A stretch of DNA of 64,000 nt from Campanula takesimana (Eukaryota; Streptophyta; Magnoliopsida; Asterales; Campanulaceae), in contig JAOWBW010000485.1 in the NCBI GenBank assembly GCA_026119855.1, positions 1,178,001 to 1,242,000 of the forward strand. Reading direction: 5' to 3'. How positions within the stretch are numbered: the stretch's first letter is position 1; each line of letters starts with the position of its first letter. The notes beneath the pieces are model-generated. The model did not search any database. It was not told the DNA's origin and saw nothing but the letters and a program-made list of their open reading frames with translations. Positions 32,209 to 44,940 of this stretch are shown here, in pieces. The position numbers and the translations under genes were made by a program.

Positions 32209-33385
32209 CCCTGACCATAAATAATAAAACTAAACTCCTACAAAAATTATTAGTACAGAAACGGAAAAAAGGAAGAACGCGTGCACGGCGGGCACTTCTG
32301 GTCTCTTAGGTCAGAGGCGCGCGCCTTACGCCAGTTAGGCCAGAGGCGCACGCTTCTGCCCATCAGAGACCAGAATGCCCGAAAAATGATACAGAACACT
32401 AAGCTACAGCAAGTTTAACCCTCTAATGTCCCCAACAGAGTTTCCACTGTAGACGCCCGGGAATACCATGACTTGGTTAAAGTGAAGGATTTTCCTAAGT
32501 TTTCTAATTGGATTCATTTATTTAAATTTGCCACTTATATTTGTAAAGAAACATAAGAAAACCTAAAAAGTTTATTATTTACAAAACCAGAGATTCGGGA
32601 GAGAAGGGTTCGGGGGTTAGATTATGGAAGGGAAGGTGTTAGGCGCCCGCCCCGCCCCGCCCGGCCTAAGGGATGGTCTTGCTATTAGTGCTCTATGTCT
32701 AGACTTTAGTTCTTCCTATGCTAACCAAATTGAAGAGTTTTAGGAGGTTGGAATGTAGGGAGATAACTCATTGGTCAACTTCAATGAAGTGAATCAACTT
32801 TTGGTGTCATATCCCAATTTATGGGATTGCATGCTTTAAAGTAAATAAAATGAGCGAAAGAAAAGAGATGAAGTGGAGAGATAGAATAAGAGAGTACCTA
32901 AACCTTTACAAGAACCTTGCTTGTTTTCTTTGGAGAGACTTAATAAAGCTTAATTATTATTTACTAAAGTAACTTTGGTTTAGTAATTGTGGTCTTTTTT
33001 GTGGTAAAATTGTGATCATTTGCAATGGAGGGAGAGGGATGAATTTATAGGTAAAAATGTGTTGTTTTTTGTGCCAAAACGGTGTCAAGCCACAGAGAAT
33101 TCCTACGTGATCTTGGAGTTAATGAGTGAAAATGAGTAAGGGATTGATTCTTGGGAAAAAAATTTGTAACTTACGCCCAAAAGCGCGCGCACCCGACTCT
33201 AAAATGGCAATTTTGACAGAATTGATTGAATAGTTAGAACTGTCATTCATTTTGGCCCCCTGACTGATTGAGTCAGTCAAGAACTTAATGAAAGTAATAG
33301 AAACTAACGAAAAACAAGTAAAACAAAGTAACAACACAAATTAAGCGTGCAATCGGAGTGAGAGGTCCAATACAGGGTGTCTACA
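32209..33385 (-). mobile_element. Tat-3, right part: leader, primer-binding site and 5' LTR
   Basis: This is the 5' end of the minus-strand element interrupted by Tat-2. The LTR spans 32448-33385 (938 bp), beginning TGTAGACACCCTG on the minus strand and ending GGGCGTCTACA. A decayed primer-binding site (TGGAAACTCTGTTGGGGA, minus strand) lies at 32429-32446. Leader sequence at 32209-32428 has GC-rich motifs at about 32276, 32312 and 32343, about 31-36 bp apart. No target duplication can be paired because the other end is lost. Confidence 0.88.
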
Positions 33386-34459
33386 GTATTGCCCTAGTAT
33401 TAAAAAAGAACACCACCTCTGCTAGTTTTCTATTATGCTTTATTCAAGAGTCACGGTTGTAAACAAGATTGATATGGATTCCTTATTTCTTGTGATGTTT
33501 GGTATGAATATGAGAAGTTAAATCCTTAGGTTTGGGGATTGGATGTAATGATTACTTGATCTTTATGCTATGAGATATTAGTTCTTCCATTCAATCACAG
33601 TTTTGGATTGATATGATAACTTTAATTCCATTTTGGGGTTTCAATCTTATGATAAGGTATTATTGGCTCTGTAAATATTAGGGTATAAATTCTTGTACTT
33701 GGAGACCTAGACAAAGACCATTAGTGTGTTGATAGCTTTGATTTAGGACCTTGCAGAAATTGAGAGAAGCTAGGTTCTAATATTCTTGTGTGCTTAATAA
33801 GCTCTTTGTGTTTTGATTGGAACTTATAGAAGGAATAACATAAAGAGATTAAAAGAATTGTGATCCGGCCACCTAACCGTCCCAATTCTTAAATCAGTTA
33901 ATGAACCCTAAAACCAGATTGATTCTTTAATCATCAAAGAGTATAAAGTGATAGTATTCGTGAAACCCAATTCGTGAACTATTTTAAATCATCTTTAGTA
34001 AAATCCTTTGCTTTTCATTATGTAATTATTAATCGTAGTATATTTTCTGGCATTAGTAGTTTAGTTAAATTACTCAAAAACAAATCCCAATGTATTTACT
34101 TTTTTGTTTTAGTTGCATTCTTGTTATCCCAATAATTCTTTGATGATTTGACTAGTGCATATATTACATTGATAACTAGTGCGCTGGGAAGGTATTTAAT
34201 TAGTGGAAGACTTTTTCCATCACCCTCCTTGTATTTTTTAAAAGTAGTAACAGAGTTAGCGTAATGGGCTTTGTCCCCTAGTTAGCCAAAGGCAGATCCA
34301 GATAGGACCATCTTGAGGGGGAATAGCGAGATCTGCGTTGACATGCTCTTTACCGCCATTTCAGGAGAAGATAGAAGGAATGAAGCGAAGACTTAGCTTG
34401 GGATTTTAAGAAAAATAAAAAGTATTTAATGGATTTTACAGAACTTTGGAGAACTTTGA
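33386..34459. other. Unassigned A/T-rich stretch
   Basis: Nothing coding is seen. The sequence lies between the Tat-3 LTR and the truncated pol of Tat-4. It may be retroelement untranslated sequence, but I find no LTR ends, repeats or matches within the window. Confidence 0.4.
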
Positions 34460-35254
34460 ATGTTTGAAGTTCATCCTATTATTGTGAGGACTAACTATCC
34501 TGTCAGGAACGTGATGAGAAAACCTGAGATGTCAGGCAGGATGGCAAAATGGTCTGTGCAACTTAGTACATATGATATCCAGTATGACGCAAGGACTGCG
34601 ATCAAGTCACAAGCCCTAGCTGACTTTGTGGCAGATTTCAGTCCCAACCTCCAACCTGAAGTTGAACTCGAAGTCCAACAACTTGAAGGCTCAAACTCTC
34701 CTAGATTCTGGACACTTTATACAGATGGAGCATCAAATGCAAGGGGCACAGGTTTGGGCATAGTTTTGATATCACCCCAAGGAGAACTGATTCCTCAAGC
34801 TGTGGCTTGCGAGTTCAAGGTGACAAATAATGAGGCTGAGTATGAAGGCCTCATCATGGGTTTGGTTACTGCTTTAAATCTAAATGTTAAATTCCTCAAT
34901 GTTTATAGTGATTCCTTGTTGTTGGTTAACCACTTCAATGGATCTTATACAGCTAAGCACAGCAGGATGTTAAGTTATTTGCAGCATGTTAAATCGTTGG
35001 CTGGACAATTTGAAGAATTTACTTTCCAACAAATCCCAAGGGAAGAAAATGCTGAAGCTGACGCATTGGCCAACCTAGGGTCAAGTTGCAGGAGCATGTT
35101 GAACAATGCCATACCTATAATTCATATCCTGTATCCTGCAATAGAGAAACCTGAAACGAACCAAGTTGATGATTAACCTGATACATTGACTAGCTCCTCG
35201 AATGAAGAGACATCTTGGACACTACCTATAATAAAATTTTTGTAGGATGGAACA
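34460..35254 (+). pseudogene. RNase H tail and archaeal-type RNase H (Tat-4)
   Basis: The frame opens in the end of the first RNase H region (PEMSGRMAKWSVQLSTYDI), then gives a complete second RNase H: LYTDGASNARGTGLGIVL, NNEAEYEGLIMGL, VYSDSLLLVN and REENAEADALANL. All acidic positions are present. A TAA at 35174-35176 ends it, and a further stop lies just before the integrase frame. Confidence 0.85.
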
Positions 35255-36450
35255 GTGCCACAAGGTGTTAAAAATACAAAAGCCTTCAGGATAAAGGTAT
35301 CAAGATTTATATTAATTGATAATGTACTGTTTCGTAAGTCATTTACAGGTTTGTACATGAGATGCCTGGAGCCCCAACAAGCTGAACAGGTCTTAAGAGA
35401 ACTACATGACGGTGAATGTGGCAATCATTCTGGGGGCAAGTCGCTATCTTTCAAGGCATTAAGAACAGGGTACTATTGGCCAACTATGCGTCAGGATGCA
35501 ATCAAATATGTTCAGAAATGTGATGCTTGTCAAAGACACAGCAACATCTTGCACCAACCTGCTGAGCCTCTTTACCCTATCCTTTCACCTTAGCCCTTCA
35601 TGCAAAGGGGAATGGACATCGTTGGAAAGTTTCCTAAGGCACCTGGGGGCAAAGTGTTCATGCTAGCTATGACTGATTACTTCTCAAAATGGATTGAAGC
35701 TGAGGCCTTTGTGCAAGTTAGAGATAAAAAAGTGATTTCATTATTGAAAAGAAATATCATTAGCAGATTTGGGGTCCCATCAGAAATTATTTGTGACAAT
35801 GGTTCCCAGTTCATCAGCAAGAAGACTCAAGATTTCTGCAAAAGATGGGGGATCAAGTTGATCACGTCTACGGCAGTATATACTCAAGCTAATGGTCAAG
35901 CAGAATCGAGTAACAAGTTGATCGTGAACAACCTGAAGAAACGTCTTGATCAAAAAAAGGAAGATGGGCTGAAAAATTGCCTCTAGTATTATGGGCAGAT
36001 AGAACTACTCCTAAGACTGCAACTGGACAAACCCCTTTCTTCTTGGTGTTTGGAACTGAAGTTGTATTACCAGTAAAATTCTCCATCCCAACAGCAAGAT
36101 ATGGGCTAATAACTCCAGAGGACAACCAGATTGTACTTGCAAAAGATCTTGACACCATTGATGAACTAAGAGATCTGGCTAAGATCAGGATGGCGGCCTA
36201 CCAACAGAGAATTGCAAAGTCTTACAACAAGAACGTTCGGATCAGAAGGTTTCAAGTTGGATACATGGTCCTCAGAAAAGTATTTCAAAATACGAGGGAA
36301 TTAAATGCAGGCAAACTTGCAGCCAAGTGGGAAGGTCCCTACCTTGTTGACGCAGAAGCTGGTAAGGGCGCATATTGGCTCTCCACCTTAGATGGCATAA
36401 GGATACCAAGAAGTTGGAATGCAATCCATCTTAAAGCATACTATATGTAA
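35255..36450 (+). pseudogene. Integrase (Tat-4)
   Basis: The HHCC finger (LHDGECGNHSGG ... CDACQRHSN) and DDE residues (GMDIVGKFP, ICDNGSQF, QAESSNK) are all present. Two lesions are visible: a TAG at 35591-35593 replacing the usual Trp before PFMQ, and a frameshift at an A run near 35952-35958, after which the frame resumes (PLVLWADRTT). The C-terminal block KWEGPYLV ... NAIHLKAYYM ends at 36450. Confidence 0.87.
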
Positions 36451-37455
36451 GTTGTAGCTTGTCCATTCAATTCCAAAAGGCAGGTATGATTTAATTATCT
36501 TTATTTCAATTTTGTTATTTCAAATTATTTATCTTTATTAAACATTTACTGACTTAAGCATCGGAGGGGTGTTATCCAAGCTAACACCCACCCCTAACAT
36601 GTGTTTGTTTTGCAAGGCAATGCAAAGTTTCAACATAGGTCAACATGTTCAACACATTCGAACGATCTGCTGAGTTAACAATCCAGATGTTCAAAACGAT
36701 AACAGTCAACTTGCTGACAATATGCTGGATGAAAGTTCAACTAGTCCAATTATTCAAGTAAGTACTTCGATGTTTAAAGTTATGCATCTTTTCTTAAAGC
36801 TTGTACTCAGGTTTTAAAGGTTTTCACCTTTCAAAGGTTTAAAGATTATACATCTTTCTTAAGTTTAAGGTTCATACACCTTCGCCCGTGCGCACGTTTT
36901 TCACATTTGTTTAAGTTGTAAGTTGGTCAGTGTATTAATTACATATTGATTACCATCTTGCACTTAGACAATTTGTGAACTCAAGTTATTTACAACTGGT
37001 TGGGACATCAACATCCAAAGACAAAAGTTTAAAGGTCAAAACACCTTTTCATTCATACTGTTAGCATCAACTTGTTACATCTTGCATACTAAAAGGACAA
37101 CTTCAACAAAGTTGCTTTTAAATTCTATTCCTACCTTACCTACATTACCAAAAGGTAGCATCACCAAGTTACACTTAGAAATTCAATCGTTTTTACAACC
37201 AAAATACCAAAATAATAGTTCAAACATACTGAACTATTCAAACAAGAAAACATCCAAAAAATCCAACCCATGCTATCACAAGACATGAGTGGACCAAAGT
37301 GCAACTTGAAACTTGTCCAAAAAACCAAATTACATCCTAAAAATTCTAAGTTGTTTTAGAGGACACCCCCTCTATTTTCAAACCAAATACTAAAAAACAT
37401 AAAAAGAAATTGTTTTTTGTTAACCAACATCTTGCAGAAACAGGAGAAACTTACC
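36451..37455 (+). other. Tat-4 3' untranslated region, proximal part
   Basis: No gene is seen. A block at 36549-36625 (ACTGACTTAAGCATCGGAGG) resembles a sequence common in plant gypsy non-coding regions, from memory only. The rest is A/T-rich. Confidence 0.5.
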
Positions 37456-39041
37456 TCAACCTTCTAGTCCTTCATCAGCCTTGGTACCTTGATTATCATC
37501 AACCTGTTCCATTGGTTCCACATCCTGAGGCTTGGAGATCACTTCACCAACTTCTGGGAGAGCACCTGTTATACCCCTTAAAGAAGCTTTTTCATCCTCC
37601 AGGTTCCACTCACCAGCCTTCCCAGCCAAGTACTCCTCAACCATCTGAATTCTAGCCTCAAAAACCGAACGCCCAGGCTCTCTCACGAAACGATCCTCTT
37701 GTATCTGCAGCTCATCTCTCAGCTTCTTGTTGGATGCAGCCAACTTGACTGTCAGACCTATGATTTCGACATCCTTCCTCTTAATCTATGCATCCTTCTC
37801 CTTCAAGTTAATCATTGCTTTTTCCTTTTCTGTCTTGGCTTCTCCAGCCTTCATCTTCCACAAATCAACTTCCTTGGTTAGCATGCTCAAAGCATCATGA
37901 ATCTGCAAAATAGCAAGGAATATGATCAATATTATGCACTATTTCACAGTAACCTTAAAAAATTTAGGCTCACCTTTTCAACTAGTTTCTCTGAGAATCC
38001 TCAAGATCCACAATTTCCCTCTTCTTCCTCTTGAATAGAACAGCATCTCCAATAGTTAACTTGGTTTTGGTTGAACCTTCAGCTTTGGGGACAGATTGCA
38101 TGGGAACATCAACCTTAGGCTTTTTTTAACCTAGCAAACAAGTTGCTCGCACCATAGGGATTATCAGACTGAGTAGCTGGTACAAAGGAGTTTATATTTC
38201 AAAATCTTTAACAAATAAACAGTTTTTCAAAGTAACAAAAATTGCAGGTAAAAGGCTTACCAGAAGACATATTTTGACCAGTTCTTTCCCTATCACTTTT
38301 TACACCAGCAACGGTACCAGGACGGATGAATCTCCTCTTGTTGGAAGGTTGCGAGTAAACAGCTTCAACAATTACCAAGGTATTGTTTAACTTAAGGAAC
38401 AAGTCGTCAAGTTTTCCAACTGCAAACCAAAAACACGAAAAGGATGAATCAACATGATTAGTCAATAAAGAGAAAGAGAAAAAGTTATAATCCCTACCAT
38501 CCTGCTTCTAAGTTGAGAAAAAATTCTCCACTCCCTCCAAGCTATCCCTCCTTACATAGAAAAATTTCTTTTTCCAATCTCTATCCTGATCAGTGGACTC
38601 AGTTACCAAACTTTAAGGCCTATTTTTTGCCCTAAATCCATACCTGTGAGGACCATGTGACCTAAGAAGATAGCAAAAATCAAGTTCCTCTAAACCTACC
38701 CTCAAGTTCAAATCTGTGCTCAACCTATGCAAAGTAACTAGATTTATCTATCCTACTGGCATAAGTTGGGTAAAGGCTAGAACAGTAACTTCAAAGAAAT
38801 GGGTAATCAAAGGCGAAAAAGGGAAGGTCAACCCAATATCAAAAGGATATTCAGGAAAATCAAGCCACTCAAGGGAAATGCAATCGGCGGCCAAGTTAGG
38901 GTTTAGGGGCATAAAGACAGTAGTTTAGGGAAATTTGGGTTTTAGGGCTTCAATTTGTGTTGGCTCCAGAATGCATCTTTCAGAATCATGGTTGCCTATC
39001 AACCCCAAGCAACTAAAACCTTCGGGCAACTCAATAGCCAT
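37456..39041 (-). pseudogene. Antisense spliced gene resembling 'putative gypsy type transposon' family (Tat-4)
   Basis: Exons on the minus strand: 39041-38498, 38419-38261, about 38176-37972, and about 37902-37456. The splice sites (GTAGGG, GTAAGC and GTGAGC donors; TTTGCAG-type acceptors) keep the frame. Exon 1 has FPEYPFDIGLTFPFSPLITH and WKKKFFYVRRD, patterns I associate with Pfam Transposase_28. The last exon is a Lys/Glu-rich coiled coil. It has about six in-frame stops (four in exon 1) and a frameshift at a poly-A run in exon 3, so it is dead. Gene type and orientation parallel the PMD genes of Tat-1 and Tat-2, but the protein is unrelated. Confidence 0.65.
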
Positions 39042-39115
39042 GGAAATTTCAAGCTAAAAACAAACAAAGAAGAGGGTAGATTAAAAATCACCGGAGGTTT
39101 TCTTCAAGCAACTTC

Positions 39116-39119
<4 letters not shown>

Positions 39120-39158
<39 letters not shown>
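39120..39158. repeat. (CT)n microsatellite
   Basis: About 20 CT units lie 80 bp upstream of the antisense gene start, so they would read as (GA)n in its promoter or 5' leader. Confidence 0.95.
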
Positions 39159-39161
<3 letters not shown>

Positions 39162-39365
39162 GAACTGGAGGATTAAAATCGCATTGGGAGTATTTATGCT
39201 GATGGATTTGACGGTTCTAGACCCCTATTAAAACTCAAGAACCTAGAAACCTCCCTAAACCGCCAATCCAACCGCACAGATGAAAAACCTCTGCCATGTG
39301 TTCATAACGTAGGGATTTTTGAACTCCAAAAGAAACTCTCTTTGAATTCAAAAATCAGGGGCAAT

Positions 39366-39914
39366 TGTTTGGGGTAGAATTTTTATCTGCATTTCCATCT
39401 TGAATGTCTCAACTTGGCACAACATCTTGATCCTTCAAGTTGTCACCATACCGACTTACAGGTATATTTACTAATACGTTTTATTTGAATCATATCTCTT
39501 ATCCTATTTTTCAGGAACACAAAAGAAGTGGGACATGATCTCTATCACACGTGACCAAATCAAGACTCAAAGACCAAGTCAAATAATGACTCTTATCAAC
39601 AGAAATAGCCTAACCAACTATCCGAAGATCAAGGCCTTCTAATAAGTTCGTGATTGATTTTCTTAGTATAAATAGCTCACACATTTCTTATAACACACAC
39701 GCGCACCATTACGATTATTCAGAGCTTTTATTCTTATTCTTCTCATTATTCATCACCATTTCTAATAATAATTCATCTTTGAGTGCCGGCGAACAAGTTG
39801 TTCAAGGGCTTTCCTCGTTAAACTCCGTGTTCATTTATTCTTGAATTGTTTTACAATTATATTCCATTATACCCAATTGTTTTCCTTCAAGTTGAATTGC
39901 TAAATTTGACCAAA
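39366..39914 (+). repeat. Partial 3' LTR of Tat-4
   Basis: It begins TGTTTGGGGTAGAA after a purine-rich CAGGGGCAA. A TATA box (AGTATAAATAGC) is seen near 39665. No LTR end is visible, because the sequence runs directly into the truncated Copia-B LTR. Confidence 0.55.
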
Positions 39915-41101
39915 ATAGTTATATCACTTCAATCTTTAGACCTGAGATTATTACAGTCTTCCACTTGATGAACATTATGTTTGACATATTCAAACGTTAC
40001 CCCTAACCGGGTAGTTATAAAGAGTATGATTGGCATAATCGGATTCGTGTAGGGAAGAGTAATAAGTCAAGATGGGATTTGTTCCTCGTCAAGAGAGATG
40101 TCAAGCTTTGGCCACTCGATGAATGGTATTGATGAAATGCATGACCGTGCTCAAATATGATTTGTTGTATCAATACATTCGGATCGAGAAAGCATTGAAC
40201 AATATAAGTTGACCATTGACCATGGCTTACGTTTAATAGACATCGTGAACAAAGAGATTGTAATATGTTCTATTAAAAGGATACGAATTATACTAATTTG
40301 GTAGGTATGACGGTTTGCTAGAACCCAATCATATCTTATGGGTTTATACCCATTGCCAACTTAGTATAATCCTAAAGGGTCACACACATTAGAATGAATC
40401 TTAAAGGGACTTAAAAGAAATTAAGGGTCAAAGGGCCTTTGAGGAATATTAGGAAATTAGAGGACAAAACTGGAAACTGGGGAGGTCCGGGCGGACCTTA
40501 TCCAAAACCCGGTCGGACCAAGTGTTGACCCGGGCGGACCAGGTCCTATACCCGAGCGGACCTCAAGTCCTGTTTGGACTAGGTTTTTCCAATACGTTTT
40601 CTTACGGGTTTAATCACTTGTTACATATTTGGAATAGGTCTAACAAGTATATAAACAGCCTTTAATCAGCCTAATCAGTCCTATTGCTTTGTGACAACTT
40701 TCAAAGAGTTTGAGAGATTATATTCTTGTTCTAAGATCATAAAAGTGAAGAACAAGAGATCACATATATTCCATATAGTTCATCATTGTGAAAGTGTGTT
40801 TCACAAATTGGTCTAGCAACCAAGATCAAGTGTTTCTTGATATTTATTCGTGGTGTGGATACCGTTAGAGGGTGACGCTTATCATCTTCAATATCGTGAT
40901 CTTGTTCGTGATCGTGTTCGTGATCAAGTTTCGAAAAGCTCCACCGAATTCAAGGTTGCTAAGGAAACGCTTTAAGGGTTAGTATTTTAGTATTCATTGT
41001 AGATGTATTTGATATAATCATATGAATGGATCTATGGGCTTTGGGTTTCTATAAAATTTAAATGCTATATTTCCCTGCGCATGTTGCCTCGAAACCCAAC
41101 A
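39915..41101 (+). repeat. 5' LTR of Copia-B (5'-truncated)
   Basis: Homology to the 3' LTR starts at ATAGTTATATCACTT and runs to the end CGAAACCCAACA. The TATA box (GTATATAAAC) is at about 40648. Four CpG-rich motifs of the form CGGNCGGACC lie at 40483-40563, their GGACC ends 21-22 bp apart, 85-165 bp before the TATA box. Confidence 0.9.
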
Positions 41102-41102
41102 G

Positions 41103-41115
41103 TGGTATCAGAGCC
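41103..41115 (+). other. Primer-binding site of Copia-B
   Basis: TGGTATCAGAGCC is complementary to the 3' end of initiator tRNA-Met, the usual copia primer. It lies one base after the LTR. Confidence 0.92.
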
Positions 41116-42620
41116 CCGTTCATGTTGATTATTTTAATACATAATCATGTTGTATGTATATAAATTGTTTATGTGCCTAGCATGATTTGAATATGGGGAT
41201 TATGATGTTTATGTCTTATATGCGTTTATGTGGTTTATTGTTTTATAAACTTTAATCGCACTATTCAATCGCATTAAAAATTATGTTGGATTTAAAATTG
41301 TTTGGATCATCAATTTTTTATTTGATCAAAGTTTTGATAATCCAGAGATTCATGAGTAAATTGTTTATTCAAGGATCTGATGTTCATGTTGATTGGATCA
41401 TCAAGAACACCAAATCTTAATTGAATCGGGGAAAAACAATTTTGAGACAAATTTTTGAACTTGAAAAATTTGGGATTTTTTCAGAAGGGTCCGACCGGAC
41501 CAGGCATACGACCCGGCCGGACCTCCGGGTCTGGTGCGGGGATCTGGCTTGGTCGTGGGGTGGACTTGTGGTTTGAAACTCCTATTTGTTTTAGTCTGTT
41601 AAATTCTGAGATTGGTTCAAGGTTTGGATGGCTAGCCTACGTTCTCAAGACTGTGTTTCCCAAACTTGATCGTAATCAAAGATTCAAATATAAAACAAAG
41701 TTAGAATTATGAAGAGATCATAATTGCTAAAATTAAAAAACAAAGTTCTTGATTCAATGATTGGAGATCCATGTGGAATTGTGAATGCAATTGGCCTACG
41801 TTCATAGAGACCATCTATTGCTTAGTTTCAGCCACATGGACTACTTTCTTGGTTTATTGAATTAGTTCAGGATTGTGGTTGCCTATGGCTTAGTTCGACT
41901 GCACTTCTTGTTGTCTTGATTTGGAGATGATAACCAAGGTTCAAAAGAGTCTCATCCTCATAATTATAGAGAAACTAATGACACATAATATCATGCTTAA
42001 ATTAATGGAGATTAATTTAGTGACTAAACTTGATGTGTAACATGTTTATCTTATGTGATCATAAATATGTTATATGCTATATGTTTGAACCTTCTTTAAA
42101 ATTTAAGTTCCATGCCAACCCATGATTAAAACACTTGGGATTACATGGGTACTTTCATGCGCGCTCTAACCATCGCTAGGTGCATTGATTTTATTCATGT
42201 ATGAGCAAGATGAGTGAAAGAGTGATTTCTATGCGTTTAAAATGGGTTGACTTAATTAGGCTATCAAAAGAGTTTTGGGTCTAAGTCACAGATGAGATTA
42301 AAATATGCATGACATATGATGTCTTGATATAATCTCATAAAAGATCTAAGAGTCATATATGATATGATTGATAAGGAGTTATCTACCTAAATAATTTAAT
42401 TTTATGCATCTTGCCACCGCGGACGTAAAATTAAATGAAATATGGATCTTAGCCCATTTAAATTATATTATACATTGGATGTATATGAAGGTTATATAAT
42501 TTAGTGGGAGTATTTATGAAATACTAATATTTATAATATCTTTAATTAAGTTGGTACTTATATTTAATTATATGTAAGTTGGTACTTATATTTAATTATA
42601 TGTTTGCATTATTGTAGATA
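41116..42620 (+). other. Copia-B 5' leader
   Basis: No gene is seen. A palindrome pair lies at 41488-41501 (GGTCCGACCGGACC) and 41510-41524 (ACCCGGCCGGACCT), 22 bp apart. The motif is that of the LTR. Confidence 0.75.
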
Positions 42621-43480
42621 ATGGCTCAAAGTTCAAATTCTTTATCATTGCGATCTATCCTTGAGAAGGAAAAGCTTCAAAAAAAATGGAGCTAACTTCA
42701 CGGATTGGATCCGTAGCCTTAGAATTGTTTTAAAGCATGAAGATAAGCTCTATATTCTTGATGAGACCGTTCCTAAAGAGGAACATGCTTCTAATGCACC
42801 CAAGGATGAGAGAAACGCCTACAAGAAGCACAAAAGTGATTCTCGTGAGGTGGGTTGTCTCATGCTTGCGGCCATGTGTCCAGAGCTTCAGAAGACTCTG
42901 GAACACTTGGAAGCATATGACCTTGCTGCTCAATTAAAATATATGTTTCAAGAACAAGCAAGGCAAGAGAGGTTCGACACTATAGCTGCCTTGGTCTCAT
43001 GCAAGATGAGCGAAGGGCATGCTGTGGGCCCTCATGTTCTTAAGATGAATGCTTACTTTGAGCATCTAGAGAGGCTTGGCCATCCAATTGATGTTGAGTT
43101 GGCCACTAATTTTATTCTTAATTCATTGCCCAAAAACAATAATCAGTTCGTCATGAACTTTAATATGCATGGGATGGATAAGTCCCTGTCTAAGTTGCAT
43201 GGGATGCTTAAGACAGTGGAAAAGAAAATCGGTAAAGAGGTCGTTCCTGTGATCATAGTGTCTAAGGAAGGAAAGGAACAGAAAGGAAAAGGAAAGGGTA
43301 AGGCAAAGGTTGTCAAACCCAAGATTGGCAAGGCAATTGTTGCCAATACTAATGTGGCTAAAACTACTCCACAAAAGGATGCAATTTGTTTCCATTGCAA
43401 TGAGATTGGTCATTGGAAACGCAATTTCAAGGCTTATAAGGAAGAGTTAAAGAAGAAGAAGAGCAGTGGGACTGCGTCTA
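42621..43480 (+). pseudogene. gag: gag remnant (Copia-B)
   Basis: Copia Gag with the UBN2-type domain (FTDWIRSLRIVLKHEDKLYI, FNMHGMDKSLSKLHGML). The likely ATG is at 42621 (MAQSSNSLSLRSILEKEK). An 8-A run at 42679-42686 shifts the frame, so the long open frame seems to start at 42661. The zinc knuckle reads CFHCNEIGHWKRNFK, with Phe in place of the last Cys, so RNA binding would be lost. Confidence 0.85.
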
Positions 43481-44940
43481 CTTCAGCTATCTATGTTATA
43501 GATATTCTACTTTCTACTTCTAGTTCCTGGGTATTAGATACCGGATGTGGATCTCACATTTGTTTAAATATGCAGGCACTAAGGAATAGAAGGCTACTTA
43601 AAGATGGCGAAGTGGACCTACGTGTGGGGAATGGAGCAAGAGTTGCTGCATTAGCCGTAGGAACATATGATGTCATTTTACCTAGCGAATTAATTCTTGT
43701 TTTGAACAATTGTTATTACGCTCCGGATTTAAGTAGAAATATTATTTCAGTTTCTTGTTTGGATAATGAAGGTTATAGTTTTCTTATTAAGAATAAGAAG
43801 TTATCTATTTATTTAAATGATATGCTTTATTGTACTGCATGTTCATTTAATGGCCTTTATGTTCATGATATTGATAATAGAAATAATGAGAATATTTATA
43901 ATGTAAATAAGAAATCCAAACCTAATGATGTAAATCATACTTATTTGTGGCATTGCCGTCTTGGTCATATTAATGAGAAGTGTATCTCAAAACTCCATGG
44001 GGACGGACTTTTAGATTCACATAATTTTGAATCATATGAAACTTGTGATTTTTGTCTACTTGGAAAGATGACAAAGACACCTTTTACTAAGAGTAGTGAA
44101 AGGGCTAGTGACTTATTGGGACTCATACATACTGATGTGTGTGGACCAATGAACAGCAGTGCTAGGGGAGGATATCAATACTTCATAACTTTTACTGATG
44201 ATTTTAGTAGATATGGCTATGTCTACTTAATGAAACATAAAAGTGAATCTTTTGAGATATTTAGAATATTTCAAAATGAAGTACAGAATCAACTTGGTAA
44301 AACTATTAAAGCACTTCGATCCGATTGTGGTGGAGAATATTTAAGCCAATAATTTGACAATCATCTTAAAGATTGTGGAATTGTTTCACAATTAACTCCA
44401 CCCGGAACACCACAATGGAATGGTGTGTCTGAGCGGAGAAATAGGACTTTATTAGATATGGTCCGCTCCATGATGAATCAAGTTGATCTTCCTTTATCCT
44501 TTTGGGGACATGCACTAGAAACATCCGCTCTTACACTAAATAATGTTCCAACAAAATCTGTTCCAAAGACACCATATGAGATGTGGAAAGGAAAGAAGCC
44601 TAATCTTTCTTTTATGAAGATTTGGGGTTGTGAAGCTTATGTCAAGAGAATGATCTCCGACAAACTCGCACACAAGTGTGATAAATGTAATTTCATGGGA
44701 TATCCTAAGGAAACTAAAAGATACTATTTTTACAACCGCACGGACAACAAAGTGTTTGTTGCACGAGATGGTGTTTTTCTAGAGAAAGAGTTTCTCTCTA
44801 AAAGAACTAGTGGGAGTAAAATTAGTCTTGAAGAGGTTCAAGAACCCAAAAATTACATGGAACAAAATGTTGGATCTGAACAAGTTTCACAAGGAGTTGT
44901 GGAACCTATTCAAAATACTCAAGTTCCTCGCAGAACTGGT
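43481..44940 (+). pseudogene. Protease and integrase region (Copia-B)
   Basis: The retropepsin motif WVLDTGCGSHIC lies near 43530. GAG-pre-integrase (YLWHCRLGHINEKC) and an integrase core follow: HTDVCGPM, LRSDCGGEYLSQ and PQWNGVSERRNRTL, so all three acidic residues are present. A TAA at 44350-44352 just after the second Asp is the main lesion. The frame continues unchanged from 44353. Confidence 0.87.

Larger units (their letters stand above)
34460..39914 (+). mobile_element. Tat-4: Ty3/gypsy fragment, a different Tat branch, truncated at both ends
   Basis: The element starts within RNase H and continues through archaeal-type RNase H, integrase, a 2.9-kb 3' region with an antisense spliced gene, and a partial 3' LTR. 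Its proteins resemble Tat-1 and Tat-2 only in core motifs, so it belongs to another branch. Its LTR is cut by Copia-B. It lacks the CpG palindromes and the post-pol hairpins of the other Tat elements. Confidence 0.82.

Noticed and set aside
32448..33385. Solo LTR
   Set aside because: A primer-binding site and leader lie on its inner side and continue beyond Tat-2, so it is the 5' LTR of Tat-3.
42661..42680. ATG at 42661 as the true Copia-B gag start
   Set aside because: The ATG at 42621 is followed by a typical copia Gag N-terminus. The later start only appears because of a frameshift at an 8-A run.
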